This document shows, piece by piece, positions 16,787 to 27,057 of a stretch of 64,000 nucleotides of DNA; within the stretch, counting starts at the first letter, position 1; each line of letters starts with the position of its first letter. Both the position numbers and the translations under genes were made by a program. Under the pieces are notes generated by a model. The model was not told the origin of the DNA, did no database searches, and worked only from the letters and a program-made list of their open reading frames with translations. The stretch is from Rhizobium sp. JAB6 (GTDB lineage Bacteria > Pseudomonadota > Alphaproteobacteria > Rhizobiales > Rhizobiaceae), in the NCBI RefSeq assembly GCF_003024605.1, contig NZ_PYJQ01000001.1, forward strand, positions 405,001 to 469,000, written 5' to 3'.

Positions 16787-19132
16787 TCAGAACTCTTCCC
16801 AGTCGTCCTGGGCGAGTGCATTGGCCCCTTGCGTCTGCGGAACTGCTTTTCGTGCCGGTGCGCTAGCGGGCGCTGCCGGCCGACGCGGGGCGGCAGGAGC
16901 CCGCATCTGCTGAGCGGCCGCCCGCAATGCGCCGGCATTGTCCTGGACGGCGCGGGCGGTCTGGAAGCGCGCAACGAGCGTCCTCAGCGACTGGGCTTCC
17001 TCGGCAAGAGCAACGCTCGAGGCTGTGGTCTCCTCGACCATCGCGGCATTCTGCTGGGTTACCTGGTCCATCTGGTTCATGGCCGAGTTGATTTCCTTCA
17101 GACCGATAGCCTGCTCGCTCGCAGAAGCGGAGATCTGGCGGATCAAGCCATTGATCTCCATGACCTGCTGGGCGATCTTGTGCAGGGCATTGCCCGTGCG
17201 GCCGACCAGATCGACGCCTTCCTTGACCTGTCCGGCCGAGGCGTTGATCAAGGTCTTGATCTCCTTGGCGGCATTGGCGGAGCGCTGGGCGAGCTCGCGC
17301 ACTTCCTGCGCGACAACGGCGAAGCCCTTGCCGGCATCGCCGGCGCGGGCAGCTTCGACGCCGGCGTTGAGCGCGAGAAGGTTGGTCTGGAAGGCGATCT
17401 CGTCGATGACGCCGATGATGCGCGATACTTCCTGCGACGATTGCTCGATGCCGTGCATGGAGGCGATGGCCTTTTGCACGATCTCGCCGGAATGCTCGGC
17501 GTCCTCGGATGCGGCATTGACGCTGCTTGCCGCCGTCCGTGCGTTCTCGGCGCTGGAATTGACCTGCGCAGTCAGCTCGTTAAGGGCTGCCGCCGTTTCT
17601 TCCAGGCTTGCCGCCTGCTGTTCGGTGCGGCGGGCGAGGTCCGAAGCGCTGTTGCTGATTTCGCCCGTGCCGCTGCCGATATTGCCGACGCTGACATTGA
17701 CGGTATGGACCGTCTCCTCGAGGCTCGCCAGCGCGGCATTGAAGTCCCGCTTGAGCTGGGCATATTCGCCGGGGAAGTCGTCCGTGATCCGTTGCGTGAG
17801 GTTGCCCTTGGAGAGCTCAGCAAGGCTGTGGCCGAGAACGCTGACGATATGGCGCTGAAGGGCGACGCTCTCGTTGCGTTCGCTCTCCGAGCGGCGGCGT
17901 TCACCTTCGGCAGCCAGGCGCTGGTCGTTGGCTTCACCTTCAAGGCGCTTGGTGTCGGCAAGCGCGAAGCGGAAACCTTCCAGAGCCTTGGCGACCGAGC
18001 CGACCTCATCGGCACGGGCCTGACCGGCGACCGGCTCAGCATAGTTGCCGGCGCTCAGGCGATCGACACTGGCGATGAGACCGGCGAGCGGTTTCCGCAC
18101 GAAGTTGCGGACGGCGGCATAAAGAGCGAGCATGACGGCGGCGAGCACGAGGATGCCGGCGACGATCATCATATAGGTCTGATCGCGTACTGGTGCTGCG
18201 GTCGCGCTGTGCGGCACGTCGATAAGCACGATCCAGGTAGCGTTGAGGCCGGGAACGGCGAAGGGATAGACGACGCGGTCGAACGCTTCGCCGCCTTTTT
18301 CGGAAAGGTTCTTGAGGACGCTGGGAGAAGCGCTGGTCAGCGCCGCCTTGATGACGTCAGCGCCCGAGCCGTTATAATCCTTCATCAGCAGGTCGGCGCT
18401 TGGCGCGACCAGCCATTTGTTGTCCTGCGAAACCAGAAGTACGCGACCGGTGCCGAACGGCTGCATTTTCTGCAGCTTCGCGGAAAGCGAATTGAGGGAG
18501 ATGTCGACGCCCGCGACGCCGATCAGCTTTCCGCCCGACATGACCGGATAAGCGATCGAGCTCATGGTTGTGGGAACCTCGGTGCCCTGCGCGAGATAGG
18601 GCGGTGTGATCGCGCCTTTGCCACTATCGGCAGCAAGCTTCCACCAGGCGGCGCTGTAATCATTATCGAAGGTCGAGAACTGGATGCCGCCATCCTTGGT
18701 CTTCGACCAGTAGGGCGTGAAGGCACCCTTGTCGTTGACGCCCTGGTCCTTGTTGTTGGCGAGCTCCGTCGTCTTGCCGTCGAAGGAGCCGAGCTGCTCG
18801 CAGAACCAGCTGCCGAAAGCAAAGGCATTCTGTTCGACATTCGCCTTGAGGATATTGATGATGCCCTTACGATCGAAGGTATGACCTTCGTGACCGCGGC
18901 CGATGACGGCGGCCATGGAACGGGCGGCGCTTGCCATTTCGCCGACATTTGCGGCGATCTCGTTGGAAATGGACTTGGCCTCGGTATTGGCCTGATCCAT
19001 CGTCAGCGTCTCGACGCGATCGCGGGTCTGAGCAATCAGCAGAAAGTTGGAAACCAGCAGAACGAGTGCGATCGCCAGCCCGGTGACCAAGATGAGCTTG
19101 GCCGCAAGCGACTTCATACGAAAGATGAACAT
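16787..19132 (-). CDS. Methyl-accepting chemotaxis protein with dCACHE-type sensor
   Basis: A 781-residue transmembrane chemoreceptor. An N-terminal helix (about residues 10-30) is followed by a periplasmic region of some 290 residues that reads as a double CACHE domain ('[20 protein letters not shown]'), a second helix, HAMP and the signalling hairpin '[23 protein letters not shown]'. The protein ends in 'DDWEEF', matching the xWxxF pentapeptide that tethers CheR and CheB. CACHE sensors usually bind small metabolites; the ligand is unknown. The start is uncertain among Met codons at 19135, 19132 and 19117; 19132 has the best spacing to a GAGGAA. Confidence 0.93.
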   Translation of the reverse strand: MFIFRMKSLAAKLILVTGLAIALVLLVSNFLLIAQTRDRVETLTMDQANTEAKSISNEIAANVGEMASAARSMAAVIGRGHEGHTFDRKGIINILKANVEQNAFAFGSWFCEQLGSFDGKTTELANNKDQGVNDKGAFTPYWSKTKDGGIQFSTFDNDYSAAWWKLAADSGKGAITPPYLAQGTEVPTTMSSIAYPVMSGGKLIGVAGVDISLNSLSAKLQKMQPFGTGRVLLVSQDNKWLVAPSADLLMKDYNGSGADVIKAALTSASPSVLKNLSEKGGEAFDRVVYPFAVPGLNATWIVLIDVPHSATAAPVRDQTYMMIVAGILVLAAVMLALYAAVRNFVRKPLAGLIASVDRLSAGNYAEPVAGQARADEVGSVAKALEGFRFALADTKRLEGEANDQRLAAEGERRRSESERNESVALQRHIVSVLGHSLAELSKGNLTQRITDDFPGEYAQLKRDFNAALASLEETVHTVNVSVGNIGSGTGEISNSASDLARRTEQQAASLEETAAALNELTAQVNSSAENARTAASSVNAASEDAEHSGEIVQKAIASMHGIEQSSQEVSRIIGVIDEIAFQTNLLALNAGVEAARAGDAGKGFAVVAQEVRELAQRSANAAKEIKTLINASAGQVKEGVDLVGRTGNALHKIAQQVMEINGLIRQISASASEQAIGLKEINSAMNQMDQVTQQNAAMVEETTASSVALAEEAQSLRTLVARFQTARAVQDNAGALRAAAQQMRAPAAPRRPAAPASAPARKAVPQTQGANALAQDDWEEF

Positions 19133-19327
19133 CATTTCCTCGAAAAAGCGATGCGTCGGATACACATTATCCGAATGCAAGGTCGGCGCAGGAGGGCCCT
19201 GTCATGGAGCCGCCGTTAAGATTCCTGCCGCAGCCGGAAGGCTATGCGCGCCAGGCCAGAGGAGAATGATACGGAAGCGCAAAAATTTAATTAATTGCGC
19301 TTCGTAGTGTTTGCAGAATTTTTAGCC

Positions 19328-20227
19328 TTAGAGCTTTTCGGCGACTTCGCCGGCAACGGGGATGGAGGGTTGTGCGCCGGCCTTCAGGCAGGCGAGCGAA
19401 CCGGCGACGGCGGCACGACGCAGGCTGGCACGGAAATCCAGGCCCTCATCGAGACTCGCGGCAAAATAGCCGCAGAAAGTATCGCCGGCGCCGACGGTGT
19501 CGACCGGCTCGATGACGAGGCCCTTGGCGCGTGCAAGCTCGCCGTCGCGAATGGCAATCACGCCGTCGCCGCCAAGCGTGACGATCAGTGTCTGTCCGGT
19601 CTCTTCATGCAGGCGGACAAGGGCAGCCTCGCGCTCGGATGCCGACATATTGTCCTCACCGGCCAGTCTCTCGAATTCCGTTTCGTTGGCAATGACGATA
19701 TCGGCAAGCCGGCCGAGGCGGGCGGCTTCCGGGATCAGCGGCGCGAGATTGAGCACGGTGCGCACGCCCTTTGCCTTCGCCGCATTCAGTGCCGTTTCCA
19801 CGGCGGCCACCGGAATTTCGAGCTGCAGCATCAGCGTATCGCCGGCATTCAGAGCAGCAACGGCGGCGCTTGCATGTTCAGCGGTATTCGTACCGTTGGC
19901 ACCCGGCACAACGGCGATCATGTTCTCGCCGTCACCGCCGACGAGTATGAGGGCCGTACCCGTCGGCTCGGAGACTCGCCTGACGGTGGAAAGATCGGTG
20001 CCCGCCGAATTGAGCAGGGCAAGCGCGGGCTCCGCGAAGGCATCATTGCCGACCGCCCCGCTGAGGCGGACCGTCGCACCGGCACGGCGTGCGGCGAGCG
20101 CCTGATTGGCACCCTTGCCCCCAGCCGCGGTGGAAAAGCCATTGCCGGCCACCGTTTCACCCGGCTTCGGCAAACGGTCCGTGGTGGCGATGAGGTCCAT
20201 ATTGATGGAGCCGAAAATAGTGATCAT
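19328..20227 (-). CDS. rbsK: Ribokinase (PfkB family)
   Basis: The 299-residue product phosphorylates D-ribose to ribose-5-phosphate. PfkB signature 1 is seen as 'AAGGKGANQALAARRAGA' near residues 34-51, which includes the ribokinase-specific GKGANQ. Signature 2 is 'DTVGAGDTFCGYFA' with the catalytic Asp near residue 247. It is a cytoplasmic enzyme. It is separated by 94 bases from the next minus-strand gene, rmuC, and no ribose transporter lies nearby. Ribose could come from the nucleoside hydrolase encoded at 15774. Confidence 0.92.
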   Translation of the reverse strand: MITIFGSINMDLIATTDRLPKPGETVAGNGFSTAAGGKGANQALAARRAGATVRLSGAVGNDAFAEPALALLNSAGTDLSTVRRVSEPTGTALILVGGDGENMIAVVPGANGTNTAEHASAAVAALNAGDTLMLQLEIPVAAVETALNAAKAKGVRTVLNLAPLIPEAARLGRLADIVIANETEFERLAGEDNMSASEREAALVRLHEETGQTLIVTLGGDGVIAIRDGELARAKGLVIEPVDTVGAGDTFCGYFAASLDEGLDFRASLRRAAVAGSLACLKAGAQPSIPVAGEVAEKL

Positions 20228-20321
20228 GCGATGTCCTGCCCTGGGTGTTGATCTTGCATGATCCCACTATCTTATGTCTTTGCGGATCATGCATTGATTG
20301 GGCGCGACACTGCCGAAGCGT

Positions 20322-21500
20322 TCAGTCTTCGTCAACTACCCTGAGCTTGAGTTGGCTTGTACGGTTGTCGACAGGCTTCGGCCGTTCTTCCGGCCGCACT
20401 TTAACAGGCTCCTTCACTGTCTCGAATTCCAGCGCCTCGATCCTTTCGCCGCGCCTTGCCAGCTTATCGGCCGAGGTGACGATCATGTCGACATCCTTCT
20501 GAGCCATGGCGAAATGGCCCTGCAGCTTGCGTACCCGCTCGTCCAGCCGCGAAAGGTCGTCCATCAGATGCGCCACCTCGCTCTGGATGACATGAGCCTG
20601 CTCTCGCATGCGCTGATCCTTCAGGACAGCTTGGATGACCTGGATCGATAGCATCAGCAGGGAGGGCGAGACGATGACGATACGGGCGCGCTGGGCCTTC
20701 TGCACGATCGCCTCGAAATTCTCGTGGATCTCCGCGAAGATCGACTCCGATGGCACGAAGAGAAAGGCCGTATCCTGCGTCTCGCCGGGGATCAGATATT
20801 TTTCCGCGATGTCGCGAATATGCAGCTCCAGATCCCGGCGGAACTGCTGTGCTGCGATCTTGCCATATTCGGGACTGGAGGCACTGCGGATGGCGTTCCA
20901 GGCCTCCAATGGAAACTTCGCATCGATGACAAGCGGCGGCGTGCCGTTCGGCATGCGCACGGTACAGTCAGGCCGTGAGCCGTTGGAAAGCGTCGCCTGG
21001 AACGTATAGGCGCCCATCGGCAGTCCGTCGGCGATGATGGTTTCCATGCGGGCCTGACCGAAGGCGCCCCGCGTCTGCTTGTTGGAGAGAATGGCCTGCA
21101 GCCCGACGACATCCTTGGCCAGCGTCTGGATATTGGTCTGGGCGGCATCGATGACGGCAAGTCTTTCCTGCAGACGGCGCAGGTTTTCATGGGTCGAGCG
21201 CGTCTGCTCACCGATCGTCGCCGTCACCCGCTGCGACATGCCGTCCAGGCGCTGGCCGATGGCGTGATTGAGCTCGGCCTGTCTGGAGCCGAAGACTTCT
21301 GCCATGGCGGCAAGCCGCCCCTGCATCTCCGCCTGCGACCGCAGCAGCGCCGCCATCGTGTGCTCGGCGTCGGGTGCGTCATCTTCCGCCCGTCCTCTGC
21401 CGCGGACGAAAAGAATGATCACTGCGATTGCAAGCAGGATGACGAGGCCGGTCAGAATCTGGACCGTGGAAATGGCTTGGCCGAAGAGGATGAAGGACAT
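20322..21500 (-). CDS. rmuC: DNA recombination protein RmuC
   Basis: A 392-residue protein with an N-terminal membrane anchor (about residues 12-32), a coiled-coil region (about 50-130, 'SRQAELNHAIGQRLDGMSQRV') and the RmuC nuclease-like core ('GAFGQARMETIIADGLP', 'RPDCTVRMP', 'VIDAKFPLEAW'). RmuC limits inversions at short inverted repeats in Escherichia coli and shares the PD-(D/E)XK fold. The D-x(n)-D-A-K pattern ('PDCTV'...'IDAKFPLE') is intact. The divergent neighbour is def. A Pro/Lys-rich tail follows the core. Confidence 0.92.
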   Translation of the reverse strand: MSFILFGQAISTVQILTGLVILLAIAVIILFVRGRGRAEDDAPDAEHTMAALLRSQAEMQGRLAAMAEVFGSRQAELNHAIGQRLDGMSQRVTATIGEQTRSTHENLRRLQERLAVIDAAQTNIQTLAKDVVGLQAILSNKQTRGAFGQARMETIIADGLPMGAYTFQATLSNGSRPDCTVRMPNGTPPLVIDAKFPLEAWNAIRSASSPEYGKIAAQQFRRDLELHIRDIAEKYLIPGETQDTAFLFVPSESIFAEIHENFEAIVQKAQRARIVIVSPSLLMLSIQVIQAVLKDQRMREQAHVIQSEVAHLMDDLSRLDERVRKLQGHFAMAQKDVDMIVTSADKLARRGERIEALEFETVKEPVKVRPEERPKPVDNRTSQLKLRVVDED

Positions 21501-21688
21501 GAAACCTGGCGCGCGCTGGTGAAGTTCTCATCAACACCATAGCAAATTCGATATGAATATCCAGATCAAAACGTGAACAGAATTTCCGGATCGGTTCCGC
21601 GGACCTGAATGGCGGTTGTTGAAAAAACACGGCCTCACCGCCATCTTGGCGATTCCATCGCACAACAAGATGCGTTATGGGAAACGTC

Positions 21689-22204
21689 ATGACGATCAAG
21701 CCACTCATCATTTTGCCCGATCCGCTGCTCCGCCAAGCCTCCAAGCCCGTCGAGCAGATCGATACCGAAATTCAGCGCCTCGCCGACGACATGCTGGAAA
21801 CCATGTATGACGCGCCGGGCATCGGCCTTGCGGCGATCCAGATCGGCGTTCCCCGCCGCATGCTCGTCATCGACGTCGCGCGCGAAGGCGAAGAGAAGAA
21901 GCCGCTGGTCTTCATCAATCCGGAGATCGTTGCGTCGTCGGACGAGCGTTCGGTCTATGAGGAAGGCTGCCTTTCCATTCCGGATTACTACGCCGAGGTG
22001 GAGCGCCCAGCACGCGTTACCGTCAAGCATCTCGACCGCGACGGCAAGGAACAGCTCACCGAGGCCGATGGCCTGCTGGCGACCTGCGTGCAGCACGAGA
22101 TCGACCATCTGAACGGCGTACTTTTCATCGACTATATTTCCCGCCTCAAGCGCGACATGGTGATCAAGAAGTTCACCAAAGCCGCCAAGTCCAAGGCTCT
22201 CTGA
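21689..22204 (+). CDS. def: Peptide deformylase
   Basis: The 171-residue metalloenzyme removes the N-formyl group from new proteins. All three motifs are present: '[10 protein letters not shown]', 'EGCLS' with the metal-binding Cys, and 'HEIDH' with the catalytic Glu. The start at 21689 gives the conserved '[12 protein letters not shown]' N-terminus; an ATG at 21677 would add four residues. In most rhizobia def is followed directly by fmt, but here a toxin-antitoxin pair of about 0.8 kb lies between them. Confidence 0.97.
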   Translation: MTIKPLIILPDPLLRQASKPVEQIDTEIQRLADDMLETMYDAPGIGLAAIQIGVPRRMLVIDVAREGEEKKPLVFINPEIVASSDERSVYEEGCLSIPDYYAEVERPARVTVKHLDRDGKEQLTEADGLLATCVQHEIDHLNGVLFIDYISRLKRDMVIKKFTKAAKSKAL

Positions 22205-22239
22205 TGCCCGGCCATTGAAAGATCGCCTTAAGGCGCCTA

Positions 22240-22256
22240 TGATATCATTGATATCA
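22240..22256. promoter_or_regulatory. Tandem TGATATCA operator of the toxin-antitoxin pair
   Basis: Two copies of the self-complementary octamer TGATATCA (22240-22247 and 22249-22256) lie nine bases apart, 14 bases before the antitoxin start. That is a typical layout for binding by a ribbon-helix-helix antitoxin. Confidence 0.7.
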
Positions 22257-22269
22257 AACGGAGGCGCGG

Positions 22270-22530
22270 GTGAGTGATCTTTTGATTCGCGGCATCGACG
22301 ACAGCTTGAAGAAGCAGTTGCAGGCAAATGCCAATCGGCATGGCCGCAGCCTCTCGGATGAGGCGATCGAACTGCTGCGTCAATCGCTTGGACGCCAGCA
22401 GGGTGGAAGCAACTCGGCGGGGGAGCGATTGAGAGCAGTTCTTGGCGCGGAAAAGCTCAGCGAAGAGGAAATCGAGGCAATCAACGCTTTTCGGAATGCG
22501 CCGGATCGCGATCCACCCCATTTCGAATAG
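22270..22530 (+). CDS. FitA-like ribbon-helix-helix antitoxin
   Basis: An 86-residue protein starting at GTG 22270, with a GGAGG at 22260-22264. The N-terminal 45 residues ('LLIRGIDDSLKKQLQANANRHGRSLSDEAIELLRQSL') form a ribbon-helix-helix DNA-binding unit of the Arc/MetJ type with the FitA-style 'R....L...A..HGRS...E' pattern. The C-terminal part is a flexible acidic toxin-binding tail. It should bind and neutralise the PIN toxin 15 bases downstream and repress the operon through the tandem TGATATCA site. Confidence 0.85.
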   Translation: MSDLLIRGIDDSLKKQLQANANRHGRSLSDEAIELLRQSLGRQQGGSNSAGERLRAVLGAEKLSEEEIEAINAFRNAPDRDPPHFE

Positions 22531-22545
22531 TCCTACGGCCTGCGC

Positions 22546-22965
22546 ATGATCGTTCTGGACACGAATGTCGTATCGGAGCTGCAAGGACGACTGCATAGCG
22601 AGCGCATATTGTCCTGGCTTGATAGCGTCGCTATCGAGGCCGTTTTTCTGACCACCATCACCATCGGTGAGATTAGGTTTGGACTGGAACTCCTGGCTGA
22701 CGGGAGGCGCAAGGCGGCATTGGTCGCGGAGCTGGATGCGATAGAGGCAGAGTTTTCGGGCCGCGTTCTGGGATTTTCGAGCAACGCAGCCCATCAATAC
22801 GGAATAGTCTCCGCTCGTCGCCACAAGATTGGGCGAAGGATGGAAACGAAGGATGCCATGATCGCCGCCATCTGCCTCGCGAACGGTGCGACATTGGCAA
22901 CGCGCAACACAAAAGACTTCGAGGGACTTGATCTCAAGCTCATAAACCCGTTTGAAGGCGGCTAG
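22546..22965 (+). CDS. PIN-domain ribonuclease toxin (FitB/VapC family)
   Basis: The 139-residue product is a complete PIN domain. The acidic residues that bind the metal are at Asp5 ('IVLDTN'), Glu42 ('TIGEIRFG'), Asp103 ('TKDAMIAA') and Asp124 ('NTKDF'). VapC and FitB toxins are endoribonucleases that cut tRNA or rRNA when the antitoxin is degraded. No truncation or active-site loss is visible, so it appears functional. The pair interrupts the usual def-fmt linkage, which suggests later insertion. The target RNA is unknown. Confidence 0.88.
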   Translation: MIVLDTNVVSELQGRLHSERILSWLDSVAIEAVFLTTITIGEIRFGLELLADGRRKAALVAELDAIEAEFSGRVLGFSSNAAHQYGIVSARRHKIGRRMETKDAMIAAICLANGATLATRNTKDFEGLDLKLINPFEGG

Positions 22966-23035
22966 CGTTTGATCCGATGGCATGTGCTTTCGCCGCGGGT
23001 CGATCGAAACCTGATATCTTAGTCGGATGGATCGC

Positions 23036-23983
23036 ATGTCGCTCAACATCATCTTTATGGGAACGCCCGAATTCTCCGTGCCGACATTGCGGTCCCTGAT
23101 CGATGCCGGGCACAAGATTCGGGCCGTTTATACGCAGCCGCCGCGTCCCGGCGGCCGGCGCGGGCTGGACCTGCAGAAATCGCCGGTGCATCAGGCGGCC
23201 GAATTGCTGGGCCTGCCGGTCTTCACGCCCGTCAACTTCAAGGATCCCGACGAGCGCCAGCGCTTTCGCGATCTGGATGCCGATGTCGCCGTCGTCGTCG
23301 CTTATGGCCTGCTATTGCCGGAAGCGATCCTCACCGGTACGCGTCTCGGCTGCTATAATGGTCACGCCTCTCTGCTGCCGCGCTGGCGCGGGGCCGCGCC
23401 CATCCAGCGGGCTATTATGGCCGGCGACAAAAAAACCGGCATGATGGTGATGAAGATGGACAAGGGGCTCGATACCGGCCCCGTTGCGCTGACTCGCGAA
23501 GTCGAGATCGGCGACACCATGACTGCGGGCGAACTGCATGACAGGCTGATGCTCGTCGGCGCAAAAGCCATGGCCGAGGCGATGAACAAGCTGGAACATG
23601 ACGAGTTGCCATTGGCGGCGCAGCCATCCGAAGGCGTCCTTTACGCCGCAAAGATCGACAAGAGCGAAACGCGCATCGATTTCGGCAGGCCGGCCGCCGA
23701 TGTCCATAATCACATTCGTGGCCTGTCGCCCTTTCCCGGCGCCTGGTTCGAGGCGGAAATCGCCGGCCGCCCCGAGCGCATCAAGGTGCTCGGCTCGGAA
23801 TTGGTAGAGGGCAGCGCCACAGCCGGCCAGGTGCTGACGGAAGATCTCGTCATTGCCTGCGCCTCCGGCGCCATCAGGCTCACGAAGCTGCAGAAGGCCG
23901 GCGGCAAACCCTTGGCGACGGCTGATTTCCTGCGCGGCACACCGATCTCGCCGGGAACCGTGCTCGCCTCGGAGCAAGCCTGA
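23036..23983 (+). CDS. fmt: Methionyl-tRNA formyltransferase
   Basis: A 315-residue enzyme that formylates initiator Met-tRNA with 10-formyl-tetrahydrofolate. It shows the N-terminal '[14 protein letters not shown]', the formyl-folate site '[19 protein letters not shown]' and the later '[10 protein letters not shown]' region. A C-terminal domain follows from about residue 205. The ATG at 23036 gives the conserved start; an ATG three codons earlier is less likely. Its stop overlaps the truA start by one base (TGATG), so truA is translationally coupled. Confidence 0.96.
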   Translation: MSLNIIFMGTPEFSVPTLRSLIDAGHKIRAVYTQPPRPGGRRGLDLQKSPVHQAAELLGLPVFTPVNFKDPDERQRFRDLDADVAVVVAYGLLLPEAILTGTRLGCYNGHASLLPRWRGAAPIQRAIMAGDKKTGMMVMKMDKGLDTGPVALTREVEIGDTMTAGELHDRLMLVGAKAMAEAMNKLEHDELPLAAQPSEGVLYAAKIDKSETRIDFGRPAADVHNHIRGLSPFPGAWFEAEIAGRPERIKVLGSELVEGSATAGQVLTEDLVIACASGAIRLTKLQKAGGKPLATADFLRGTPISPGTVLASEQA

Positions 23984-24789
23984 TGCCGCGTTACAAAATG
24001 ACCGTCGAATATGACGGCATTCCCTATGTCGGCTGGCAGCGTCAGGAAAATGGTCCCTCCGTGCAGGGCGCGATCGAGGGCGCCATCCTGTCCTTGACCG
24101 GCGAAACGGTTTCGATCCGCGGCGCAGGGCGGACCGATTCCGGCGTGCATGCCATGGGGCAGGTCATGCATGCCGATCTCTCCAAGGAATGGAAAGTCTA
24201 TACGCTGCGCAATGCGCTGAATGCCCATCTGAAGCTTGCCGGGAACCGTATTGCCATTCTCGATATCGTCGAGGTCGATCAAAGCTTCGATGCGCGCTTT
24301 TCAGCCATCCGCCGTCACTATCTCTACCGCATCATCGCCCGCCGTGCGCCGCTTGCATTGGAAGCCGGACGTGCCTGGTGGGTGCCGAAGGATATGGATC
24401 ACGAGGTCATGCATGCCGCGGCCCAGACCCTTGTCGGCCGGCATGATTTCACCACCTTCCGCTCGGCGCATTGTCAGGCAAACAGTCCGGTGCGCACGCT
24501 CGACCGGCTGGACGTCACGCGCAGCGGCGAGCTGATCGAGATCCGCGCCACGGCGCAAAGCTTCCTGCACAATCAGATCCGTTCTTTCGCCGGCACGCTG
24601 AAGCTTGCGGGCGAGGGCAAATGGACGCCCGACGATGTGCGCGCGGCTCTGGAGGCGAGGGATCGCAAGGCCTGCGGCCCTGTCGCCCCGCCGGATGGGC
24701 TCTATTTCATGCAGGTGGATTATCGCGGCGATGCCGGTTTGGCCGAAGACGAAGAGGAGACTATCGATGACGGTGACGATCTATCATAA
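23983..24789 (+). CDS. truA: tRNA pseudouridine synthase A (positions 38-40)
   Basis: The 268-residue product isomerises uridines 38-40 in the anticodon stem. The catalytic Asp52 lies in '[14 protein letters not shown]', and 'RHYLYRI' and 'FLHNQIR' are further TruA motifs. The C-terminus carries an acidic tail of about 15 residues ('[11 protein letters not shown]'), whose coding bases double as the start of arsC. It is coupled to fmt by a one-base overlap. Confidence 0.96.
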   Translation: MPRYKMTVEYDGIPYVGWQRQENGPSVQGAIEGAILSLTGETVSIRGAGRTDSGVHAMGQVMHADLSKEWKVYTLRNALNAHLKLAGNRIAILDIVEVDQSFDARFSAIRRHYLYRIIARRAPLALEAGRAWWVPKDMDHEVMHAAAQTLVGRHDFTTFRSAHCQANSPVRTLDRLDVTRSGELIEIRATAQSFLHNQIRSFAGTLKLAGEGKWTPDDVRAALEARDRKACGPVAPPDGLYFMQVDYRGDAGLAEDEEETIDDGDDLS

Positions 24790-25168
24790 TCCTGCGTGCG
24801 GCACCTCGCGCAACACACTGGCGATGATCCGCCAGTCCGGCGAGGAACCCGTCGTCATCGAATATCTGAAGACGCCGCCGAGCCGGGAGGAGTTGGTGGA
24901 GCTCATTTCCGCCATGGGCCTGACGGCTCGCGATATTCTCCGGCAGAAGGGAACGCCCTATGACGAACTCGGCCTTGGCAATCCCGATCTCACCGAGGAT
25001 CAGCTGCTTGACCGGATGATGGAGCACCCGATCCTGATCAACCGCCCGATCGTGGTGACCGAGAAAGGCGTGCGCCTCTGCCGTCCGTCGGAACTCGTGC
25101 TCGATATTTTGTCGAACTCGGATATCGGCCCGTTTACCAAGGAAGACGGCGAAATCGTCGTTCGTTAG
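24767..25168 (+). CDS. arsC: Arsenate reductase (glutaredoxin-dependent ArsC)
   Basis: The 133-residue product closely resembles plasmid R773 ArsC over its whole length. The nucleophile Cys11 lies in '[10 protein letters not shown]', and the three arginines that hold arsenate are present as Arg59, Arg93 ('INRPIVV') and Arg106 ('RLCRPSE'). It reduces arsenate to arsenite with glutathione and glutaredoxin. The ATG at 24767 overlaps truA by 23 bases. No arsenite pump or ArsR gene lies nearby, so export would rely on genes elsewhere. A dispersed repeat begins just after the stop. Confidence 0.93.
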   Translation: MTVTIYHNPACGTSRNTLAMIRQSGEEPVVIEYLKTPPSREELVELISAMGLTARDILRQKGTPYDELGLGNPDLTEDQLLDRMMEHPILINRPIVVTEKGVRLCRPSELVLDILSNSDIGPFTKEDGEIVVR

Positions 25169-25170
25169 GG

Positions 25171-25266
25171 CAATTCCAGGAAAAATGCGCAGCGGTTTCC
25201 GTCCGGAGTTGCGTCAAAACAAAGAGATGGAGCGGTCAGAGATTCCGTGAAAAGTTGAACCGCTCT
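25171..25266. repeat. Dispersed repeat, copy 1
   Basis: About 96 bases beginning CAATTCCAGGAAAA and ending in TTGAACCGCTC. The sequence at 41794-41890 matches it at nearly every position in the same orientation. Both copies lie between genes and contain GTCCGGAGTTGCGTCAAAAC unchanged. No coding potential is seen. Confidence 0.85.
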
Positions 25267-25277
25267 GGACGCGGGCC

Positions 25278-25877
25278 TCACACCGGCGGATAGACGCCGA
25301 GAAAGCGTTGCAGGAAATCCGTAAGCAGCATGGTGGGGATCAGCAGCACCAGCGTCAGTACGCCGATGAAGAGCGGATGCGTGCCGCAGATCATTCGAAG
25401 CATGCGCGCCAGCGAAAAGATGATCGCCCCCATCAGGACGAGCCATAGCAGCGCCGCCAATCCACTGGAGCCGGGCACGAAGGCGATCAGGGCGATAAGC
25501 AGCGCATTGAGATAGGATGTCGGTACGCCAAGCCAGTTCACCACGACGACGATGGGCGTGAACTTCTCCCCGAAACGGAAAAACAGCAGCAATACGCCGG
25601 CAAGAACCAGCGGTATCACCCAGTTCGCCGCCTCGACCAGCGCCAACCTCAGAAAAAAGGCCAGACCGGTCGATGTTTCCGGTGGCATGGCACGCAGATA
25701 GGCCTGCTGCCACCAGAGCCAGGAAATGCCGATCGACGGCAGGCTCCAGAAAATCGCCCAGAAGGAACGCAGCATGCCGCGGTCCGAAATGTCCAGATAC
25801 TGGAAGCCGCGTGCATCCATCCGGATCAGCAGCCACAGGCCGGACAGATAGTATTGGACTTCCTTAAAGCTCGGCAT
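25278..25877 (-). CDS. Membrane protein of unknown function
   Basis: A 199-residue integral membrane protein with about four to five hydrophobic segments, including '[17 protein letters not shown]', '[30 protein letters not shown]' and '[18 protein letters not shown]'. The N-terminus is amphipathic and lacks a cleavable signal. I recognise no functional motif. Its start overlaps the 3' end of dapE by 14 bases, so it is probably the last gene of a dapD-dapE transcript. Confidence 0.75.
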   Translation of the reverse strand: MPSFKEVQYYLSGLWLLIRMDARGFQYLDISDRGMLRSFWAIFWSLPSIGISWLWWQQAYLRAMPPETSTGLAFFLRLALVEAANWVIPLVLAGVLLLFFRFGEKFTPIVVVVNWLGVPTSYLNALLIALIAFVPGSSGLAALLWLVLMGAIIFSLARMLRMICGTHPLFIGVLTLVLLIPTMLLTDFLQRFLGVYPPV

Positions 25878-27057
25878 TCTCGAACCAGCGCTGAATGAAG
25901 GTCTGGTAGATCTCGGTCAGCGTTTCGAGATCCGAGAGCGCCACGCGCTCGTCGACCATATGCATGGTCTGGCCGACAAGCCCGAATTCCACGACGGGGC
26001 AGTAGTCCTTGATGAAGCGGGCATCCGAGGTGCCGCCGGTGGTCGACAGCGCCGGCCTTTGACCGGTGATGTTTTCGATGGCGGAGGAGAGCGAGGCGAT
26101 CAGCGCATTGTTGCGCGTCAGGAAGACCTGGCTCGGACGCTCTGACCAGACGATGTCGTATTTGGTCGGCTCGCGGCCCGGGCGCAGCGACTGGTCGGCG
26201 GCTGCCGCATCCAGGCGCGCCAGGATTTCCGCCTTCAGCGTATCCGCCGTCCAGGTGTCGTTGAAGCGGATGTTGAAGGCGGCGGTCGCCTTGGCGGGAA
26301 TGACGTTGGTGGCGGTATTGCCGACGTCGATCGTCGTCACTTCGAGGTTCGACGGCTGGAAATTGTCCGTGCCCGCGTCAAAGGGCGGGTCGAGCAGCGC
26401 TTCCGTCAGCTTGATGATGCTGCGCACCGGATTGTCGGCGAGATGCGGATAGGCGGCATGGCCCTGAACGCCGTGGACGGTGATGAAGCCGGAGATCGAA
26501 CCGCGGCGGCCGATCTTGATCATGTCGCCGAGCCGCTCGGGGTTGGTCGGTTCGCCAACGAGCGAGGCATCCCATGTTTCGCCGCGCTCGGCCGCCCATT
26601 GCAGCAACTTCACCGTGCCGTTGATCGCCGGTCCCTCTTCGTCGCCGGTGATCAGGAAGGAGATCGAGCCGGCCGGCTTGCCATGCTTCTCGATATGGCG
26701 CGCAACCGCTGCCACGAAGCAGGCAATGCCGCCCTTCATGTCGACGGCGCCGCGGCCGAAAAGTTCGCCATCGGCGATTTCGGCGGCAAAGGGCGGATGG
26801 CTCCAGGAAGCGGCCTCGCCGACCGGCACGACATCCGTGTGGCCGGCAAACATCAGATGCGGTCCCTCGGTGCCGAGTCGGGCATAGAGGTTTTCGATAT
26901 CGGCCGTTCCAGGCTCGCTCGCGGTCATCCGCTCGATCCTGAAGCCGAGCGGCTGCAGCATGCCGGCAAGCGCAGTCAGCGCGCCGCCTTCGGCCGGGGT
27001 GACGGAGGCGCAGCGGATCAGGGTCTGCAGGTTCGTGGTGGGATTCGTAACAGTCAT
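25864..27057 (-). CDS. dapE: Succinyl-diaminopimelate desuccinylase
   Basis: The 397-residue M20-family metallohydrolase makes LL-diaminopimelate for lysine and peptidoglycan. The zinc ligands and catalytic acids are visible in '[11 protein letters not shown]', '[10 protein letters not shown]', '[11 protein letters not shown]' and the C-terminal 'GTSDARF'. The ATG at 27057 is chosen because the family begins within a few residues of it; an upstream start would extend into the dapD-dapE gap. It is downstream of dapD on the same strand with a 159-base gap. Confidence 0.96.
   Translation of the reverse strand: MTVTNPTTNLQTLIRCASVTPAEGGALTALAGMLQPLGFRIERMTASEPGTADIENLYARLGTEGPHLMFAGHTDVVPVGEAASWSHPPFAAEIADGELFGRGAVDMKGGIACFVAAVARHIEKHGKPAGSISFLITGDEEGPAINGTVKLLQWAAERGETWDASLVGEPTNPERLGDMIKIGRRGSISGFITVHGVQGHAAYPHLADNPVRSIIKLTEALLDPPFDAGTDNFQPSNLEVTTIDVGNTATNVIPAKATAAFNIRFNDTWTADTLKAEILARLDAAAADQSLRPGREPTKYDIVWSERPSQVFLTRNNALIASLSSAIENITGQRPALSTTGGTSDARFIKDYCPVVEFGLVGQTMHMVDERVALSDLETLTEIYQTFIQRWFENAEL

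Noticed and set aside
16763..19219. Long plus-strand open frame antisense to the chemoreceptor
   Set aside because: It is the mirror of the chemoreceptor gene in high-GC sequence; residues are not domain-like and no ribosome-binding site fits.
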